Assembly: GCA_963676415.1 (NCBI GenBank)
Contig: OY781097.1
Span: forward strand, 930,001-994,000
DNA length: 64,000 nt
Origin: G963662905 sp963676415
GTDB taxonomy: Bacteria > Bacteroidota > Bacteroidia > Bacteroidales > WRLA01
Direction of reading: 5' to 3'
In this document: piece after piece, positions 8,098 to 17,144 of the stretch
Layout: every line of letters begins with the position of its first letter
Numbering within the stretch: position 1 is the first letter of the stretch
Notes under the pieces: generated by a model
The model's database searches: none
What the model saw: the letters and a program-made list of their open reading frames with translations, nothing else
What the model was told of the DNA's origin: nothing
Translations under genes and position numbers: made by a program

Positions 8098-9936
8098 ATG
8101 TGTGGAATCGTTGGTTATATAGGCAATAAGCAAGCCTCCCCTATTCTTTTAAATGGTCTGAAACGCCTGGAATACAGAGGATACGACAGCGCAGGCATTG
8201 CGATCCTGAACAGTAAGCTCAAGGTTTATAAAACAAAAGGGAAAGTTTCAGATCTCGAACAACATCTCAAGGGAAAAGATATAAGCGGTACAATAGGCAT
8301 GGCACACACGCGTTGGGCCACTCATGGTGCACCAAACGAGATCAATGCCCACCCCCATTTTTCCCAATCTGAAGAACTGGCACTGATCCACAATGGCATT
8401 ATTGAGAATTATGCCGTTTTGAAGAAAGGGCTCATTCAAAAAGGATTTGAATTTCAGAGCAATACAGATACTGAAGTACTTATCCAATTGATTGAATATC
8501 TTAAACAGGATGAAGGAATTGGCTTGGCGGAAGCAGTTCAATCTGCTTTGAATCAAGTGGTTGGGGCTTACGCAATTGTTGTTATCGAACAAGACAATCC
8601 CAATACGCTCATTGCAGCCCGTAAAGGGTCTCCACTGGTTGTGGGTATTGGAAAAGATGAGTTTTTCCTGGCTTCCGATGCTACTCCAATTATCGAACAC
8701 ACAAAGGATGTTGTTTACCTTGATGATGAAGAAATGGCCATCATCCGCCGTAATGGTGAACTAAAAATAAAAACCCTGAAGGATGTTGAAAAATATCCTA
8801 TTGTCCAAACTCTTGAAATGAGCATCAGCCAGCTTGAAAAAGGCGGTTATCCGCATTTTATGCTGAAAGAAATTTACGAACAACCTGTAACCATCAGGGA
8901 CAGTTTCCGCGGGAGGCTTCATGAGCATAACGACACGATTAGTATGGCCGGAATTATTGACTACGAACAAAAATTCCTGAATGCCAAGCGGATCATTATT
9001 ACAGCAGCCGGAACTTCATGGCATGCCGGTTTGGTAGGGGAATACCTTTTTGAAGATTTAGCTCGTATCCCCGTGGAAGTCGAATATGCATCGGAATTTC
9101 GGTACAGGAATCCCGTTTTGTGCGAAAATGATATTGTAATTGCTATTTCACAATCGGGTGAAACAGCAGACACTTTAGCTGCCATTGAGATGGCCAAGGA
9201 AAAAGGAGCATTCATTTATGGCATTTGTAATGTGGTAGGTTCTTCCATCGCAAGGGCTACAGATGCAGGATCCTATACCCATGCCGGCCCTGAAATAGGT
9301 GTGGCTTCCACCAAAGCCTTTACTGCCCAGGTTACTGTGCTCACTTTAATGGCATTGGATATCGCGCGCAAGAAAGGAACAATCAATAGCTCTTACTATC
9401 GTCAGATTGCCAATGAACTTCGGAGAATTCCCGAAAAAGTAGAGCAAACCCTTAAGCTGGCCGATCGCGTTAAAGATATGTCGAAAATATTTACTTATGC
9501 ACGTAATTTCCTTTATCTCGGACGTGGTTATAATTTCCCCGTTGCCCTGGAAGGCGCTCTTAAACTCAAGGAAATCAGTTATATACATGCAGAAGGTTAT
9601 CCGGCTGCAGAAATGAAACATGGCCCTATTGCCTTAATTGATAAGGAAATGCCCGTAGTGGCCATTGCAACCAACCGCGGAATTTACGAAAAGGTAATTT
9701 CCAACATTCAGGAAATAAAAGCAAGGGAAGGAAAAGTAATTGCCATTGTAACCGAAGGTGATGAAACCGTTTCTGCCCTGGCTGATTATGTGCTTGAAAT
9801 TCCGGAAACTGAAGAATTACTTGTGCCTCTTTTGGCGACAATTCCTTTGCAGTTTTTGGCTTATTATATTGCCGTTAACCGAGATTGTAATGTAGATCAG
9901 CCCAGAAATCTGGCAAAATCAGTTACCGTTGAATAA
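8098..9936 (+). CDS. glmS: Glutamine-fructose-6-phosphate aminotransferase (isomerizing)
   Basis: The 612-residue full-length GlmS makes glucosamine-6-phosphate from fructose-6-phosphate and glutamine, the first step toward UDP-GlcNAc for peptidoglycan and LPS. It begins MCGIVGYIG, with Cys2 as the glutaminase nucleophile. The Ntn glutaminase domain covers about residues 2-235 (HTRWATHG, HNGIIENY). Two SIS isomerase domains follow (SQSGETADT, and PAAEMKHGPIAL near the end), and the protein closes with DQPRNLAKSVTVE, the typical C-terminus. No glmS ribozyme is visible in the short upstream gap. A hairpin terminator follows. Confidence 0.98.
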   Translation: MCGIVGYIGNKQASPILLNGLKRLEYRGYDSAGIAILNSKLKVYKTKGKVSDLEQHLKGKDISGTIGMAHTRWATHGAPNEINAHPHFSQSEELALIHNGIIENYAVLKKGLIQKGFEFQSNTDTEVLIQLIEYLKQDEGIGLAEAVQSALNQVVGAYAIVVIEQDNPNTLIAARKGSPLVVGIGKDEFFLASDATPIIEHTKDVVYLDDEEMAIIRRNGELKIKTLKDVEKYPIVQTLEMSISQLEKGGYPHFMLKEIYEQPVTIRDSFRGRLHEHNDTISMAGIIDYEQKFLNAKRIIITAAGTSWHAGLVGEYLFEDLARIPVEVEYASEFRYRNPVLCENDIVIAISQSGETADTLAAIEMAKEKGAFIYGICNVVGSSIARATDAGSYTHAGPEIGVASTKAFTAQVTVLTLMALDIARKKGTINSSYYRQIANELRRIPEKVEQTLKLADRVKDMSKIFTYARNFLYLGRGYNFPVALEGALKLKEISYIHAEGYPAAEMKHGPIALIDKEMPVVAIATNRGIYEKVISNIQEIKAREGKVIAIVTEGDETVSALADYVLEIPETEELLVPLLATIPLQFLAYYIAVNRDCNVDQPRNLAKSVTVE

Positions 9937-9955
9937 CATTAATCTAAGATAAAAG

Positions 9956-9990
9956 AAAAGGTCTGATTTCCCGAAAAATCAGACCTTTTT
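9956..9990. terminator. Bidirectional terminator between glmS and sod
   Basis: 14-bp stem AAAAGGTCTGATTT / AAATCAGACCTTTT with a 6-nt loop. It has T-runs on the plus strand and near-T-runs on the minus strand, and it separates two convergent genes. Confidence 0.9.
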
Positions 9991-10009
9991 TGTTCTGATA
10001 ATTAAGCCT

Positions 10010-10585
10010 TTATAAACGGCCTTCAACAGCTTTCCAGTCCACCAGTTCCCAGAATTTCTCAATGTAGGATGGACGTTTGTTTTGCTGATCAAGATAGTAA
10101 GCATGCTCCCAAACATCGCAGGTAAGCAGTGGCGTGAATCCTTTGCGCAATGGATTTCCTGCATTGGATTCCTGCACGATTTCCAGTTTGCCCTCAACGT
10201 TTTTCACAAGCCATGCCCAACCGGAACCAAAAAGTGTTGCAGCAGCCTTACTGAAAGCTTCTTTAAATGCTTCAAAAGATCCATAAGTTGCATTGATGGC
10301 TTCCAGAAGTTTTCCTTCCGGAGCTCCACCTCCATTTGGGCTCAGGCAGTTCCAATAAAATGTGTGGTTCCAAACCTGGGCGCCATTATTAAAAATGCCA
10401 CCTTCGGCTTTTTTGATGATTTCTTCCAGGCTTGCATTTTCAAATTCCGTGCCCGGAACCAAATTGTTGAGGTTGTTTACGTAAGCCTGGTGATGTTTTC
10501 CATAATGAAACTCAATTGTTTCGGCTGAAATATGTGGTTCCAGCGCATCCTTTGCATAAGGTAAATCAGGTAATGTGAATGCCAT
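10010..10585 (-). CDS. Superoxide dismutase (Fe/Mn family)
   Basis: A 191-residue Fe/Mn superoxide dismutase that converts superoxide to oxygen and hydrogen peroxide in the cytoplasm. The start at MAFTLPDLPY is chosen because family members begin here; the frame is open upstream but that part has no homology. Metal ligands are visible: HYGKHH (His27), the WNHTFYW helix, and DVWEHAYY, which gives the Asp and last His. Whether iron or manganese is bound cannot be told with certainty. Confidence 0.97.
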   Translation of the reverse strand: MAFTLPDLPYAKDALEPHISAETIEFHYGKHHQAYVNNLNNLVPGTEFENASLEEIIKKAEGGIFNNGAQVWNHTFYWNCLSPNGGGAPEGKLLEAINATYGSFEAFKEAFSKAAATLFGSGWAWLVKNVEGKLEIVQESNAGNPLRKGFTPLLTCDVWEHAYYLDQQNKRPSYIEKFWELVDWKAVEGRL

Positions 10586-10674
10586 AATACTTTTTTTGAG
10601 TGTTAATAATTTGGATTGGTTAAAGTACGAAAACATTACAGAACGGCAAAATGTTTCAGCTGATTCATTATTTG

Positions 10675-10682
10675 TATTTTTG
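10675..10682 (+). promoter_or_regulatory. Putative -7 promoter element (TATTTTTG)
   Basis: TAnnTTTG match 15 bp before the radical SAM ATG at 10698, giving a leader of about 10 nt. Confidence 0.5.
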
Positions 10683-10697
10683 CTCAAAATTCAGAAT

Positions 10698-11471
10698 ATG
10701 GCCGGTTTTCTTTTCGATCAGATAATTTTTGGTCCCGTACGCAGCCGTCGATTTGGCAATTCATTGGGTGTGAACCTTCTACCTGTTGACCATAAAATCT
10801 GCACTTTTGATTGCATTTACTGTGAGTGTGGCTGGACAGAAGACGCCATGAGCAAAACATTGCCTTCATTTGAAGAAATCTCAAAACATCTGGAAGTGCA
10901 GCTGAAAAAAATGCAGGCACAAGGCAATCCTCCTGACAATATTACCTATGCCGGCAATGGTGAGCCCACTTTACATCCTGATTTTTCGCGTATTGTGGAT
11001 GAGACCATTCGCTTGCGTGACATTTATTTCCCAAATGCAGAAATCACAGTTTTGTCCAATTCCAGCATGCTGCACAGGCAGGATGTGCTCAATGCCTTAT
11101 TGCGGATCGATAATAATGTGATGAAGCTGGATGCCGGGAGCGAGGAAATGTTCCGGATGATCAACCAGCCCAAAACAAAAATTGATCTGGCGACAATCGT
11201 AGAAAAACTGAAGCTCTTCAACGGACGGCTCACAATACAGACATTGTTTTTGCGGGGCACTTACAAAGGACAACAAATTGATAACACAAGCGCTTCGGAA
11301 ATAAATTTGTGGCTGGAACATCTCAGGGAAATAAAACCTGACCGCCTCATGATTTACCCTATTGCCCGCGAAACTCCGGTGGAAAATATTGAGAAGATTC
11401 CGGTGGAAGAGCTGCGCAAGATCGCTGAAAAGACAGAGAAAGCCGGTTTTAAAACCGAAGTTTATGAATAA
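10698..11471 (+). CDS. Radical SAM protein (COG0731-like)
   Basis: A 257-residue radical SAM enzyme. The cluster motif CTFDCIYC (C35, C39, C42) binds the 4Fe-4S cluster that cleaves S-adenosylmethionine. The opening FGPVRSRRFGNSLGVNLLP is typical of a widespread bacterial family related to the TYW1/COG0731 group and often called just 'radical SAM protein'. The substrate is not known. The start at 10698 fits both the family N-terminus and the promoter; the longer open frame upstream overlaps the sod promoter region. Its last 8 bases overlap the next gene. Confidence 0.9.
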   Translation: MAGFLFDQIIFGPVRSRRFGNSLGVNLLPVDHKICTFDCIYCECGWTEDAMSKTLPSFEEISKHLEVQLKKMQAQGNPPDNITYAGNGEPTLHPDFSRIVDETIRLRDIYFPNAEITVLSNSSMLHRQDVLNALLRIDNNVMKLDAGSEEMFRMINQPKTKIDLATIVEKLKLFNGRLTIQTLFLRGTYKGQQIDNTSASEINLWLEHLREIKPDRLMIYPIARETPVENIEKIPVEELRKIAEKTEKAGFKTEVYE

Positions 11472-11871
11472 AGAGTTCAAATATCCTATTGAGGTTTTGC
11501 TGGCTTTTGGGGAAGCGCTCAAAGGCAATAAGGAAATCTACAACTGGCTGTTGAACAATGGTTATAAAGAATTGGCAGCTTTGTCCAACTCCATCAGGGG
11601 AAGCAATACAGCTTTTGACTGGTTGATGAAGCATTATCCACAATTGGCTGCATTTGATCAATTACTTGATAAAGAAACAGCTGCTCTGCCCTGGCTGCAA
11701 AAACACGGATTCCGTTTCTACATTATTTTTGCACAGGCGTGCCATATGCGCCCTCAGGCATTGGCATATTTAAAAAGGGAAAAGCTGAATATTTATATCC
11801 GGCTGGCAGGTATCATCTCTCAGTGTCTCAAAAACAAAGAGCACGATATTCACAAAAAACGTTTTTGGTAG
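11464..11871 (+). CDS. Small hypothetical protein, coupled to the radical SAM gene
   Basis: A 135-residue protein I do not recognise. The ATG at 11464 lies inside the end of the radical SAM gene (ATGAATAA overlap), which suggests translational coupling and a linked role. It is helical and rich in short repeats of the kind NWLLNNGYKEL, FDWLMKHYPQL and LPWLQKHGFRF, so it may be a small helical-repeat protein. No signal peptide or membrane segment is seen. Confidence 0.65.
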   Translation: MNKEFKYPIEVLLAFGEALKGNKEIYNWLLNNGYKELAALSNSIRGSNTAFDWLMKHYPQLAAFDQLLDKETAALPWLQKHGFRFYIIFAQACHMRPQALAYLKREKLNIYIRLAGIISQCLKNKEHDIHKKRFW

Positions 11872-11882
11872 TTGTTTCGGGA

Positions 11883-12887
11883 CTAATTCCCCTCCTCAAA
11901 AACCGTTTGCAAAACAACCTCGCCAACAACTTTTAAAGTCTGTGGGTCGATATTACCAAGGGTATCACCAATTGTATGCCAGTAATCGACAAAGGATCCG
12001 TTGCGGCTGTCGGGCACAAGATGGATGATGTCAATTGTAGGAATGCCGGCAATTTCATTGATATAGTAGTGGTCGTCGGTGATATAACCACCTTTTTCTT
12101 TAACAAAATAATCACTATAACCCATTTTCTCAGCATTTTCCCATACTTTTTTCACGATGTGGGGTGCATGATAAAGCGAAAAGCCTTCCATTAAGAAACG
12201 TGCATCGGTATCGCCAACCATATCGAGCAAAATTCCATACTTCGCTTTATAATTATAAACATGTGGATTTTTGGACCAGTATTGCGATCCAAGCCCCCAA
12301 TAATCACCCCCATCGCGGCTTTGAGCTCCTTGTGGCGGACCATAATCTTCCAGATCAAAAAGAATGATATCCACGCCAATTGGAGGTGTATTTGAAGATA
12401 AGACCCTGGCAATTTCTAACAATGCCCCAACACCGCTGGCTCCATCATTTGCACCGTCGATGGGCGTATTATGATTGGCTTCATCCGGGTCGTGATCAGC
12501 AACATGGCGCGAATCCCAATGCGCACAAAGAAAAATCCTTTTCGGATTTTCAGGATTAAAAGAGCCGATAATATTTTGCCCCTTGAGCGACTTTCCATTG
12601 TATGCATAGGATTTATAATCCTGAACAATGGTGGTATCGGCAAAACGTTCCATAGTTTTGGTGAGCCAAATGGCACATTCCTTAGCCGCCTGCGAATTGG
12701 GCACTCGCGGTCCGAAATCAGTCTGAGCTTTTACAAAAGCAAAAGCAGTATCGGCATTGAAAGCGGGCACTTCAATTTTTTTCTTTGATATGGTTTCGGT
12801 TTTTGAACCGGATTGTTGTTTCGTGCCGCATGAGGCAAGAATTACTATTATAAACAGCAGGATACTGCTTTTCCTGATCATATGCAT
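11883..12887 (-). CDS. M28 family zinc peptidase / glutaminyl-peptide cyclotransferase-like lipoprotein
   Basis: A 334-residue lipoprotein (signal ending LASCG) with an M28 alpha/beta hydrolase fold. Metal-site motifs visible are CAHWDSRH, GANDGASG, DLEDYG, a central DMVGD, and a late histidine (IDIIHLV). The single-metal glutaminyl cyclase branch of M28 has the same pattern (AHWDSR, DGANDGAS, DLEDYG), so N-terminal pyroglutamate formation on exported proteins is as likely as aminopeptidase action. It is the last gene of the minus-strand operon that begins at 18569. Confidence 0.88.
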   Translation of the reverse strand: MHMIRKSSILLFIIVILASCGTKQQSGSKTETISKKKIEVPAFNADTAFAFVKAQTDFGPRVPNSQAAKECAIWLTKTMERFADTTIVQDYKSYAYNGKSLKGQNIIGSFNPENPKRIFLCAHWDSRHVADHDPDEANHNTPIDGANDGASGVGALLEIARVLSSNTPPIGVDIILFDLEDYGPPQGAQSRDGGDYWGLGSQYWSKNPHVYNYKAKYGILLDMVGDTDARFLMEGFSLYHAPHIVKKVWENAEKMGYSDYFVKEKGGYITDDHYYINEIAGIPTIDIIHLVPDSRNGSFVDYWHTIGDTLGNIDPQTLKVVGEVVLQTVFEEGN

Positions 12888-12899
12888 TATAAGATATCT

Positions 12900-13520
12900 T
12901 TATTGAATTTGTTTCAGGCCATCAATCGCGCTTTTATCATCAGGGCGCATCATCAGGCATTTATTAAACAGCACTTTGGCTTCGCGTAATTTACCGAGTT
13001 TCAGGTCGATCCATGCCATTAAGACACTGGAATCATAATCGAAAGGATAATGGTTGACCACTTTTTCGATATAACCGTAGGCTTTGGTGTAATTCGCCTG
13101 GCCATAATAATAGCTGGCCATACGGTAATTAACCTGAGAATTTTCAGGGTCTATTTCAAGGATTTCTTTGTATTTTCCGATCACAGCCTCCCATTTTCCC
13201 AAAGCAGAAGCCGGCAGCGCATAACCGAGGCGCGACTCAATAGATAGGGGCATCAGCTCAATACTTTTTTGATAAAAGGCCATGGATTCTGTAAATTTCC
13301 CCATCATATAATTGAGCCATCCAAGCCTTAAATTCAAAGGATAGGATTCTTCTGAATAAACCGCCTTGAGCTTTTCACTGGCGCCACTGTAATCACCATT
13401 GTTTTCAAGCTCATAGCTTTGTTTAAAGGCGGTTATTTCTGCTACATATTCCTGTGCCTTAGCAGCTGTTGCCATGAGTACCAGTAATGAAATTACTGCA
13501 TATTTCTTTAAAACTTCCAT
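12900..13520 (-). CDS. Exported TPR-repeat protein
   Basis: A 206-residue protein with an N-terminal signal peptide (VISLLVLMATAAKAQ) and about four tetratricopeptide repeats, for example around LGYALPASALGKWEAVIGKY and VNYRMASYYYGQANYTKAYGY. It is probably periplasmic and binds partner proteins. Its start overlaps the end of the upstream outer-membrane gene by 13 bp, so the two are likely translated together. Confidence 0.85.
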   Translation of the reverse strand: MEVLKKYAVISLLVLMATAAKAQEYVAEITAFKQSYELENNGDYSGASEKLKAVYSEESYPLNLRLGWLNYMMGKFTESMAFYQKSIELMPLSIESRLGYALPASALGKWEAVIGKYKEILEIDPENSQVNYRMASYYYGQANYTKAYGYIEKVVNHYPFDYDSSVLMAWIDLKLGKLREAKVLFNKCLMMRPDDKSAIDGLKQIQ

Positions 13521-14956
13521 ATTATTCCTCCACTGAATGTATGTGCACTATAGTCCTGTTCCACAAAATTAATTTCTTTCTCCAAGTTAACTGTCTGGTA
13601 GTTTAACTTTTTTTGCTCAAAAATATAATTGGCTTGCAGCATAAGATGCTCACTGAGCAATAAACTGATTCCCGCGCCAGCTCTCAGGGGCATTTCATCG
13701 GGCAGGTTAAAAACAAGGCTTCCCTCGTTAAATACAGTGTTTTTAATTTTTCCTGCCTGCAGCCACGCCGATGTCCAGACTTTCGGCGATAATGAAAAAC
13801 TGATTAAGTTATCTGTTATAAAATCAGTTACGCCATCTTCAAAATGCAATATCCCGCCAAGGCGCAAAAAGAAATTCATATTGCCTTCCGGAAACCAGCT
13901 CAGGTACATAGCCGCTTGATATTGTTCCAAGCCCAGAAAATTACTTTTGCTGGCATTCAGGCTCAATTTGAATTTTTCAAAATCGCGATCCACGCCAATA
14001 AAAAACACCTGCTCGCTTTGGTTCAAAACTCCGGTTTCAAAACTGTATTTGTATGTTTCGTAATCCAGCAGACCAACAGAATCAGTAGTTTTGACATAAA
14101 GAAAAGTATCTGCATGGTTTTGATATTCAACTTGGGCCTCGGTCAGTCTCAATTTTAAATTTATTAAGTTAATGCCGGCTTTTATTGTCCAGTTATCTCC
14201 GGCTTTTGCGGCAGCTTTTAAATAAGTTTCATTTTGTTTGATTTTTCCTTTAATTGTTTCATTAACAACTGTATAAGGAAATTCAAAATGACGGACAAAG
14301 CCCCAATCGTAATCATGTTGACTAATGACGACATCCGACATCTCATTATAGCTGACAAACTGATCCACATTTGATTGCAGATGGGTATAACTCCCAGATA
14401 AAGTAAGCCATGAAAGCATGTTTATGCTCAAATTGGCATTAAGGACGTATTTGTTTTGCGGCTGAGTTGCTTCGCGATAAACATAATCAGAGCCCATTGC
14501 GGGGAGGCTACTATGCTGATAAATAGTGTAAGACGTAAAAACAGATGCGCTGCTGATGAGAAAAGATTCTTCCAGTTGATATTGGCGGGCAGCCAAAGCC
14601 GCATCATTGCTCAATCCGGCATAGCGCAGTGAGAGCACAAGCATTTGTGCTGTCTTATTATCTTCGGGCGAAAAGCGCAATGCATGCCGGAATTCCCTGG
14701 CCGCAGCACGGTAATTTTGAGTGTAAAAACAGGCGTAGGCCAATCGCAGCCTCAAATAATATGTATCGAAACCCAAATCAAATGCATGTGCAACACTCTT
14801 TTTGACCCCTTCCCAGTTCCCGTCCATATACAGCCTGTAGCTTTCTGCATCCAGATCTGCAAAGTTATTTTGTTGCGCCTGTACCGGAGATACTGACGTG
14901 AATATCCCGAGAGACATAAATACAAGCAAGCATAAATATCTGATTTTAAGCTTCAT
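13508..14956 (-). CDS. TPR plus outer-membrane beta-barrel protein
   Basis: About 482 residues. An N-terminal signal peptide (CLLVFMSLGIFTSVSPVQAQ) is followed by a short TPR-like helical part (to about residue 130) and then a long stretch of alternating aromatic and polar strands ending in aromatic FSGGIIWKF, as in outer-membrane barrels. The start at 14956 (MKLKIRY) is preferred because it gives a clean signal peptide and overlaps the previous gene by only 11 bp; an alternative ATG lies at 14971. Function unknown. Its neighbours suggest an envelope complex. Confidence 0.75.
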   Translation of the reverse strand: MKLKIRYLCLLVFMSLGIFTSVSPVQAQQNNFADLDAESYRLYMDGNWEGVKKSVAHAFDLGFDTYYLRLRLAYACFYTQNYRAAAREFRHALRFSPEDNKTAQMLVLSLRYAGLSNDAALAARQYQLEESFLISSASVFTSYTIYQHSSLPAMGSDYVYREATQPQNKYVLNANLSINMLSWLTLSGSYTHLQSNVDQFVSYNEMSDVVISQHDYDWGFVRHFEFPYTVVNETIKGKIKQNETYLKAAAKAGDNWTIKAGINLINLKLRLTEAQVEYQNHADTFLYVKTTDSVGLLDYETYKYSFETGVLNQSEQVFFIGVDRDFEKFKLSLNASKSNFLGLEQYQAAMYLSWFPEGNMNFFLRLGGILHFEDGVTDFITDNLISFSLSPKVWTSAWLQAGKIKNTVFNEGSLVFNLPDEMPLRAGAGISLLLSEHLMLQANYIFEQKKLNYQTVNLEKEINFVEQDYSAHTFSGGIIWKF

Positions 14957-17144
14957 ATAATTCCTTATCAAAATGTATTTGAATCCCGTGATTGAATTTG
15001 ATGTTTTGGATTTTATTATTGCTTAGCAGGATGTTCCATTCAAATTTCCTTAATTCTGAACGAAAAGCTTTTTGGACAATGATTCCTCTGAATGCCGTTG
15101 TGCTATCTGTGAAATTATCGGTTTGCTTTTGACAGAACAAGCAGTAATTAGCTTTTGAAAAAACATAAAATGGCGCAATGATATCCTGTAGGTTCCTTAA
15201 GCATGCAGGCAACAGCAGGTTCTCCGGCAGGGACTCTTCAATTTTAAGCCCGGGCACAAAAGCTGTTACAATTTTAAAAGAGCTCAGATAGAACCAAAAT
15301 AGTGCCGAGTCTTTTTTGCCTTCAAACCAACTAAAACGGAATAAACCTTCGTATTTACTAAAATAAGCTTTGGATTTTGTTTGGGTACAATACAGCCATA
15401 GGTTGTTCAGGCTATCGGACTGCACTTCCCACTGAAACGTGCTTTCTTCTTCTTTGTTTGACCATTGTCCGCTAATGATTTGTCCGGGAATAAAATGATA
15501 AGCGCGGGCAATACTTTCATCAATGTTTAAAGAAGCAATACGCTGCCCTTTTTCCGGAATGGAATAGGTCTTGAGTTGTGGAATTTTATCATTCACCAAA
15601 ACATAATCCGTGAGTGGATATTCGGCGGTTTTACTACCGATAAAAGGCGTAAACTGTATTTGCATATGCAGGTGGGGCACCGGGCTGCGGCCGGAATTAC
15701 CAGTTTTGGCAAGCTGTTGCCCTTTAGACACTTGCTGGCCAATAAACACTTGAAATGATCCCTTTTGCAAGTGGCTGAGTTTTGTATAAAGCCCCTCGGC
15801 ATGCTTCAGGATGATGGTATTGCCCCAGTTATGTTCCACATCCATATCGCCGATTTGGTTGTCGTCAATACCATCAAGAATATCGTAAACCATTGCTGCC
15901 GCCGGAGCCAAAACCGGTTTTCCGTAACAATAGTAATCCTCCGGGACAAGTCCTCCATTTTTAAATGTATCCTCGTTTTCGTCCTGTATTTCGAAATCCC
16001 AGGCATGCCTCCATTCATTTTTATGGGTGTGTTCACCGGAATGACCCTGCGTAACAACCCATTCGCCCCAGACCGGCAAACCGATGCTCATATATTTTCC
16101 ATCATTGAAACGCTGGTCGTAATTGCGGTGTGCGTATAGGTTTCTTTCCGGACTAAAATGTTGTACACGAACAATCTGTGGGTTGCGGTATGTCCTCACA
16201 CGAAATTGAAGCACATACAAAAACATCAGCACAACCAAATTGAAAGGCAGAGAAAAAATGGAAAGCTGAAACTGCCAGAAAAACAAAGAGAATGCTGTAA
16301 TCATCATGGCAATTACCGGAACAAGGACAATCACCGAAAGCACGCTATAGCGATCGGGAATTAAAAATATCCCGCCCAGCGCTATTGCCGTGAGGATGAA
16401 GTTAAAACCAATATAGTAATAGCTGAGTTGTTCAATTTGTGCGCCCGTAAACATATAAAAAAGGTAGGCTGCGGAAAATCCAATCAAAGACATCAGGAAA
16501 GAAATGCGTGAATGGTACAGCAACCCAATGGCAATCAAAATGCCTGCGAAAAGATGATACTGAAAAAATATCGCACCCAACGAACGGAAATAGACTACAA
16601 AAAAGCCGGGCAATGATAAATTGCCAAACCACTCATAAACCGAAACAGCTACCGGACCTCCCAATTGATACATTTCGTTCATCATGTAAATACCTTCTTC
16701 ACTGGTTTCGAGCATACCAAACTGGCGCCCGGCAAGCGTTACAGTCCAGATGCCGGCCATAAATGATAAGCTTAGATAAGGCAAGCCGTATTTACCGATC
16801 ATGCCTTCGAAGAAAAGCGTTAAAAACAATGTGAAGGCCGAGATGAAGAAAAGGACCAGGAAAAATGCCAGTCCGGGCTGGTAATAGACTCCAAATCCCA
16901 AGCCAACAAGCAGTGCGTTAAAACCATAAAATCCTTGTCTGATATTCAGCTGGTTGTATCCCATAAGCCAGGCAATACCATTGGCAGTCACTACCGCAAT
17001 GAGGCCGCTTAAACCGGCATTCAGATCAAAAAAGGAAACAAACAGCAGGATATAGGCAAAATAGCGGTTGCCCGAAAAGAACACCTGAGCATAACTCTGG
17101 ATTATTCCTTCCGCCAAATCGCTGATATGTTGTCTTTTAAGCAT
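14946..17144 (-). CDS. Urea transporter fused to M23 metallopeptidase
   Basis: A 732-residue protein. Residues 1 to about 315 form a urea-transporter domain of roughly 10 membrane segments, including GFYGFNALLVGLGFG, the conserved pore-lining signature. Residues from about 365 on form an M23/LytM peptidase domain: His380 and Asp383, LSHL around 456-459, VSKGQQLAKTGNSG and HLH at 491-493. The first metal motif is HxxD, one residue shorter than the usual HxxxD, so zinc binding should be tested. Peptidoglycan cleavage on the periplasmic side is the usual job of M23, but regulation or cell-wall anchoring of the channel is equally possible. It is directly adjacent to the PKD gene and overlaps the barrel gene. 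Confidence 0.82.
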   Translation of the reverse strand: MLKRQHISDLAEGIIQSYAQVFFSGNRYFAYILLFVSFFDLNAGLSGLIAVVTANGIAWLMGYNQLNIRQGFYGFNALLVGLGFGVYYQPGLAFFLVLFFISAFTLFLTLFFEGMIGKYGLPYLSLSFMAGIWTVTLAGRQFGMLETSEEGIYMMNEMYQLGGPVAVSVYEWFGNLSLPGFFVVYFRSLGAIFFQYHLFAGILIAIGLLYHSRISFLMSLIGFSAAYLFYMFTGAQIEQLSYYYIGFNFILTAIALGGIFLIPDRYSVLSVIVLVPVIAMMITAFSLFFWQFQLSIFSLPFNLVVLMFLYVLQFRVRTYRNPQIVRVQHFSPERNLYAHRNYDQRFNDGKYMSIGLPVWGEWVVTQGHSGEHTHKNEWRHAWDFEIQDENEDTFKNGGLVPEDYYCYGKPVLAPAAAMVYDILDGIDDNQIGDMDVEHNWGNTIILKHAEGLYTKLSHLQKGSFQVFIGQQVSKGQQLAKTGNSGRSPVPHLHMQIQFTPFIGSKTAEYPLTDYVLVNDKIPQLKTYSIPEKGQRIASLNIDESIARAYHFIPGQIISGQWSNKEEESTFQWEVQSDSLNNLWLYCTQTKSKAYFSKYEGLFRFSWFEGKKDSALFWFYLSSFKIVTAFVPGLKIEESLPENLLLPACLRNLQDIIAPFYVFSKANYCLFCQKQTDNFTDSTTAFRGIIVQKAFRSELRKFEWNILLSNNKIQNIKFNHGIQIHFDKELYEA

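Noticed and set aside
10586..10687. Longer start for the superoxide dismutase gene
   Set aside because: The extra 34 residues have no similarity and overlap the divergent gene's promoter; the same reasoning excludes long starts for pgk and the PfkB kinase.
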